Below are positions 4,338-7,237 of a stretch of 7,237 nucleotides of DNA, in pieces. Each line of letters begins with the position of its first letter. The first letter of the stretch is position 1. A model generated the notes under the pieces. That model searched no databases. It was given only the letters and a program-made list of their open reading frames with translations, and was not told where the DNA came from. The DNA comes from CAZUZS01 sp964624795 (GTDB lineage: Bacteria; Calditrichota; Calditrichia; RBG-13-44-9), in NCBI GenBank assembly GCA_964624795.1, contig CAZUZS010000133.1, positions 1 through 7,237 on the forward strand, given 5' to 3'. Made by a program: the position numbers and the translations under genes.

Positions 4338-7237
4338 ATGGTTTATACAAATACAGTAGTATCGCGGATGGCTCAGCGCTTCGCAATTTTCATGCTTGTG
4401 CTGGCATTAAGTAGTGGATTATTCGCCCAGGCGAAAATAAAGCAAAGCGCTGAGTTTGTACCCAACCGGGTGATCGTTAAATTCAAGCCCGGTGTTTCTG
4501 CCTCAAAAACCGCCCAATTTGAAAGCAATCTAAAAACGGAACTCCGGGCATCGGTCGCAAAACGTTTAGACCTCATCCATGCTGAAGTCTGGGATATTTC
4601 CGTCAGCGTTCAAGACGCTGTAGCCCAATGGAAAAACAATCCCAACATCGAATATATAGAACCCGACTATATCGTGCACGCCTCGGTAACGCCAAATGAT
4701 CCCGACTTTGCGCAACTCTGGGGCATGACTAAGATTCAGGCACCGCAAGCCTGGGACACCGAAACGGGATCGGATGTGCTTATCGGTGTAATCGATACCG
4801 GCGTGGATTACAATCACCCCGACCTGGTTGCCAATATATGGACAAATCCAGGCGAAATTGCCGGCAACGGGATTGATGATGATGGCAACGGGTATATTGA
4901 TGACATCCACGGATACGATTTTTATAACAATGATGGTGATCCCATGGATGATCATTCCCATGGTACACATGTCTCCGGCACCATTGCTGCCGTCGGAAAT
5001 AATAGCACCGGTGTAGTCGGAGTAAACTGGACAGCTAAGATAATGGCTATCAAATTTTTAGGATCTGGTGGCAGCGGTCCAATTTCCGGTGCTATCAGTG
5101 CAGTTCAATATGCTACGCAAATGGGTGCCCAGTTGACCAATAATAGCTGGGGAGGCGATGGTTACAGCCAGGCACTGTACGATGCCATACAGGCAGCAGG
5201 CGCAGCTAACAGCTTGTTCGTCGCAGCCGCCGGAAATGACTACCACGACAATGATGTTTATTACAGCTATCCGGCAAGCTATGATCTGGATAATATTATT
5301 TCAGTTGCTGCCACGGATATTAATGATCAGAAAGCAAATTTCTCAAACTACGGTGCTACCACGGTCGACTTAGGGGCTCCCGGGGTAAATATATTAAGCA
5401 CCGTCCCAAATAGTGGTTATGCCAGCTACCAGGGTACCTCAATGGCCAGTCCGCATGTGGCAGGGGTTGCCGGATTGATTTGGGCGCTTCGTCCCGAACT
5501 TTCGACCGAAGATGTAAAAGCGATCATACTGAATTCAGCCGATCCTATTGCAGCGCTCAGTGGAATAACCGTCACCGGTGCCCGCCTGAACGCGTATAAT
5601 GCCGTTACGCTTGCCCAAACCTGGACGCCACTTACTCCACCCGCCGTTACTGTATCACCGACTTCCTTTACATTTACTGAGGATCCGGATGTAATTACAA
5701 CCGATGCTTTTTCAATCAGTAATGCAAATGGATCGCGTAAACTTTACTGGAATATTTCCTATGATCCGGTCAATACCTGGTTATCCGTGGACAAATCCAG
5801 CGGAACATTATCCGGTGGTGAAAACGAACAAATTACAATGTCAATAAACACAACAGGTTTGATTGCCGGGAATTATCAATGCGCTTTATCCGTGAACAGC
5901 AACGATCCGAACAATCCAACAGTTCAGGTTACAGTAGATTTAACGGTTAACTACCTGCCGCCTCCAGTCGCCAATGTCACACCGACCTCGTTAACCTATT
6001 CTGTTAATACAGGTGATCTCATTACCGATCAGTTGACCATTTCCAATGACGCCCAAGTTGGAAATTTGAATTTGCACTGGTCGGCGTCCATTCAGGGCAG
6101 CGTTCCCGGAATCAGCATCAATCCATCATCCGGAACGGCGGCGCCGGGCACCAATAATACCATGCAGGTATCCATAAATACCGCAGGCGTAAATGGTGGA
6201 ACCTACCAGGGCAGCATAGAATTTTCCACCAACGACCCCAGCAATCAACTGGCTTCTGTGCCGGTCGATCTGACAGTAAATGTTCCGGTAGTAGGTGGAC
6301 AAAAATTGTATGTCATCAATTCCGGGACTTCAAATGGCGGGCCAAAAATTTTACGGATGGAATTGGATGGAAGCAATCCTTCTTTTATGTTCTCCAACCA
6401 CCATCGCCCCATTAATGGCGATTTGGATAAAATAAATCGCAAAATTTATTGGTTTGACTGGACTAACGATGCTCTTTATAACGGAAATCTAAATGGCACC
6501 GGCCAAACAACTGTTCTTGGCGGATTGACATCAACACTCGTCTCCATTGCCCTGGATGTTCCGAATAATTACATGTATTATATTGTCCAAAGCCCGCAGC
6601 CACCCCGAATTGTACGCGCTGATCTGGATGGCAGCAACCCCACAGAATTAATACAAATGCCCGGGCAATATTGGGTGCATGATTTAGCACTTGATGTTGC
6701 AAACGGCAAAATGTATTGGACCAACGAAGGGGTCTGGCGGGCAGATATCGATGGTAACAACCCCGTACATCTTGTTCCTCTGGACAACTATAATGCAAAT
6801 AATGCGATGGCAATAGACACTGCCGGCGGCAAAGTGTATTGGACCCAAACATACCCAAACTCAGTGATCATGCGGGCTAATCTTGCGGACGGAAGCAACC
6901 CGGAAGCGTTGCTGTCAAATCCGCCCGGATCAGATATTTTTTATAGCATTGAACTGGATTTGATCCATAACAAAATATACTGGAGTGGTACTTCCTGGGA
7001 TGGCAGCAATTATCACGGCAGTGTTTATCGGGCAGATTTGCAGGTCGGCGCGACACCGGAACTGGTATATACAGATGCTACGCTCGATTTTCCATCTATC
7101 ATTTTGGATCTGAGCAATCCACCGGTGGCTGCTGCGGACAACTACAACACCCCTATCAACACCACGCTGACCACCACTGCTTCCGATGGCCTTTTGAGTA
7201 ACGATGATCACGGCTCTCCCACCGCATCGCTCTCCAG
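4338..7237 (+). CDS. Secreted S8 subtilisin-like protease with Ig-like domains and YWTD propeller, 3'-partial
   Basis: The frame is open for 966 codons to the window end with no stop. Residues 1-32 form a signal peptide ending LFAQA. Residues about 39-115 are an I9-like propeptide (VPNRVIVKFKPG, then NIEYIEPDY). The peptidase S8 domain spans about 120-427 with an intact triad: Asp153 in VIDTGVDYNHPDL, His208 in HSHGTHVSG and Ser368 in GTSMASPHVAG, plus the oxyanion Asn300 in AAGND. An acidic DDDGNGYIDD insert (about 180-189) looks like a calcium site. Two similar beta-sandwich domains follow (about 437-540 and 546-648), each opening with V(S/T)PTS and ending V.VDLTVN, resembling BACON or other Ig-like modules. 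Six repeats of the K-(I/M/V)-Y-W ... R.DLDGSNP type (about 655-927) predict a YWTD/LDLR class B propeller. After that, PPVAAADNYNTP and SDGLLSNDD start a bacterial Ig/cadherin-like domain of the Big_9 kind. It is probably an exported or surface-attached endoprotease whose C-terminal modules bind a partner or substrate. A sorting tail beyond the window is expected but not seen. Confidence 0.93.
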   Translation, partial: MVYTNTVVSRMAQRFAIFMLVLALSSGLFAQAKIKQSAEFVPNRVIVKFKPGVSASKTAQFESNLKTELRASVAKRLDLIHAEVWDISVSVQDAVAQWKNNPNIEYIEPDYIVHASVTPNDPDFAQLWGMTKIQAPQAWDTETGSDVLIGVIDTGVDYNHPDLVANIWTNPGEIAGNGIDDDGNGYIDDIHGYDFYNNDGDPMDDHSHGTHVSGTIAAVGNNSTGVVGVNWTAKIMAIKFLGSGGSGPISGAISAVQYATQMGAQLTNNSWGGDGYSQALYDAIQAAGAANSLFVAAAGNDYHDNDVYYSYPASYDLDNIISVAATDINDQKANFSNYGATTVDLGAPGVNILSTVPNSGYASYQGTSMASPHVAGVAGLIWALRPELSTEDVKAIILNSADPIAALSGITVTGARLNAYNAVTLAQTWTPLTPPAVTVSPTSFTFTEDPDVITTDAFSISNANGSRKLYWNISYDPVNTWLSVDKSSGTLSGGENEQITMSINTTGLIAGNYQCALSVNSNDPNNPTVQVTVDLTVNYLPPPVANVTPTSLTYSVNTGDLITDQLTISNDAQVGNLNLHWSASIQGSVPGISINPSSGTAAPGTNNTMQVSINTAGVNGGTYQGSIEFSTNDPSNQLASVPVDLTVNVPVVGGQKLYVINSGTSNGGPKILRMELDGSNPSFMFSNHHRPINGDLDKINRKIYWFDWTNDALYNGNLNGTGQTTVLGGLTSTLVSIALDVPNNYMYYIVQSPQPPRIVRADLDGSNPTELIQMPGQYWVHDLALDVANGKMYWTNEGVWRADIDGNNPVHLVPLDNYNANNAMAIDTAGGKVYWTQTYPNSVIMRANLADGSNPEALLSNPPGSDIFYSIELDLIHNKIYWSGTSWDGSNYHGSVYRADLQVGATPELVYTDATLDFPSIILDLSNPPVAAADNYNTPINTTLTTTASDGLLSNDDHGSPTASLS
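6294..7119 (+). repeat. Six YWTD-type propeller blades within the protease
   Basis: Blade cores at the protein level begin near residues 655 (QKLYVIN), 702 (KIYWFDW), 743 (NYMYYIV), 789 (NGKMYWTN), 830 (GGKVYWTQ) and 877 (HNKIYWSG). Each is followed by a (R/N).(D/E/N)L(D)G(S/N)NP-like turn. Spacing is about 41-47 residues per blade, as expected for LDLR class B repeats, and six blades would close one propeller. The repeats are diverged at DNA level, so they are old. Confidence 0.7.

Noticed and set aside
4706..4714. A further TTTGCGCAA word
   Set aside because: It encodes part of the subtilase (DFAQL), is single and unpaired, and is probably chance.
4566..4970. 134-codon open frame on the - strand
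   Set aside because: It lies entirely antisense to the propeptide and catalytic domain of the subtilase, whose triad is intact; the translation has no recognisable motif.
6463..6858. 131-codon open frame on the - strand
   Set aside because: It is antisense to the YWTD propeller region; its Cys/Arg/His-rich composition is typical of a shadow frame.

Overview
The window looks like a bacterial chromosome segment from the FCB group (Bacteroidota, Calditrichota, KSB1 or related candidate phyla). The main clue is a short reading frame at 1572-1676 that ends like a type IX secretion (Por) type A C-terminal sorting tail. The other contents fit that setting: a lipoprotein with a parallel beta-helix, a large modular secreted subtilase and a receiver-PP2C phosphatase. 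The phylum call is inference; no rRNA or tRNA is present. All convincing genes lie on the + strand.

Layout: (1) 1-1086 is the 3' part of a response regulator whose output is a SpoIIE/RsbU-type PP2C serine phosphatase. (2) 1087-1350 is a leader holding a pair of TGCGCA palindromes 21 bp apart. (3) 1351-1671 is the 5' half of a gene from an uncharacterised family, broken at about 1566-1575. There it runs into the out-of-frame 3' end of an unrelated T9SS-type cargo gene (1572-1676). (4) 1902-3140 encodes a lipoprotein with a right-handed parallel beta-helix (NosD/PbH1 type). (5) 3174-3596 is a second, intact member of the uncharacterised family. (6) 3597-3836 is a leader with a second copy of the TGCGCA pair at the same 21-bp spacing. 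(7) 3837-4280 is the third family member, intact. (8) 4338-7237 is the start of a long secreted S8 protease with two beta-sandwich domains, a six-bladed YWTD-type propeller and the start of a further Ig-like domain; it runs off the window end.

No pathway links all these genes by sequence alone. The recurring theme is three diverged copies of one small soluble protein family, placed among cell-surface or secreted proteins. Two copies share an upstream palindrome-pair element, and one copy has been destroyed by a rearrangement. The conserved C-terminal half of the family weakly resembles DUF2007-type 'putative signal transducing protein' domains, but its function is unknown. The element-plus-gene unit, and the junction that truncates one copy, are the parts most worth following up.
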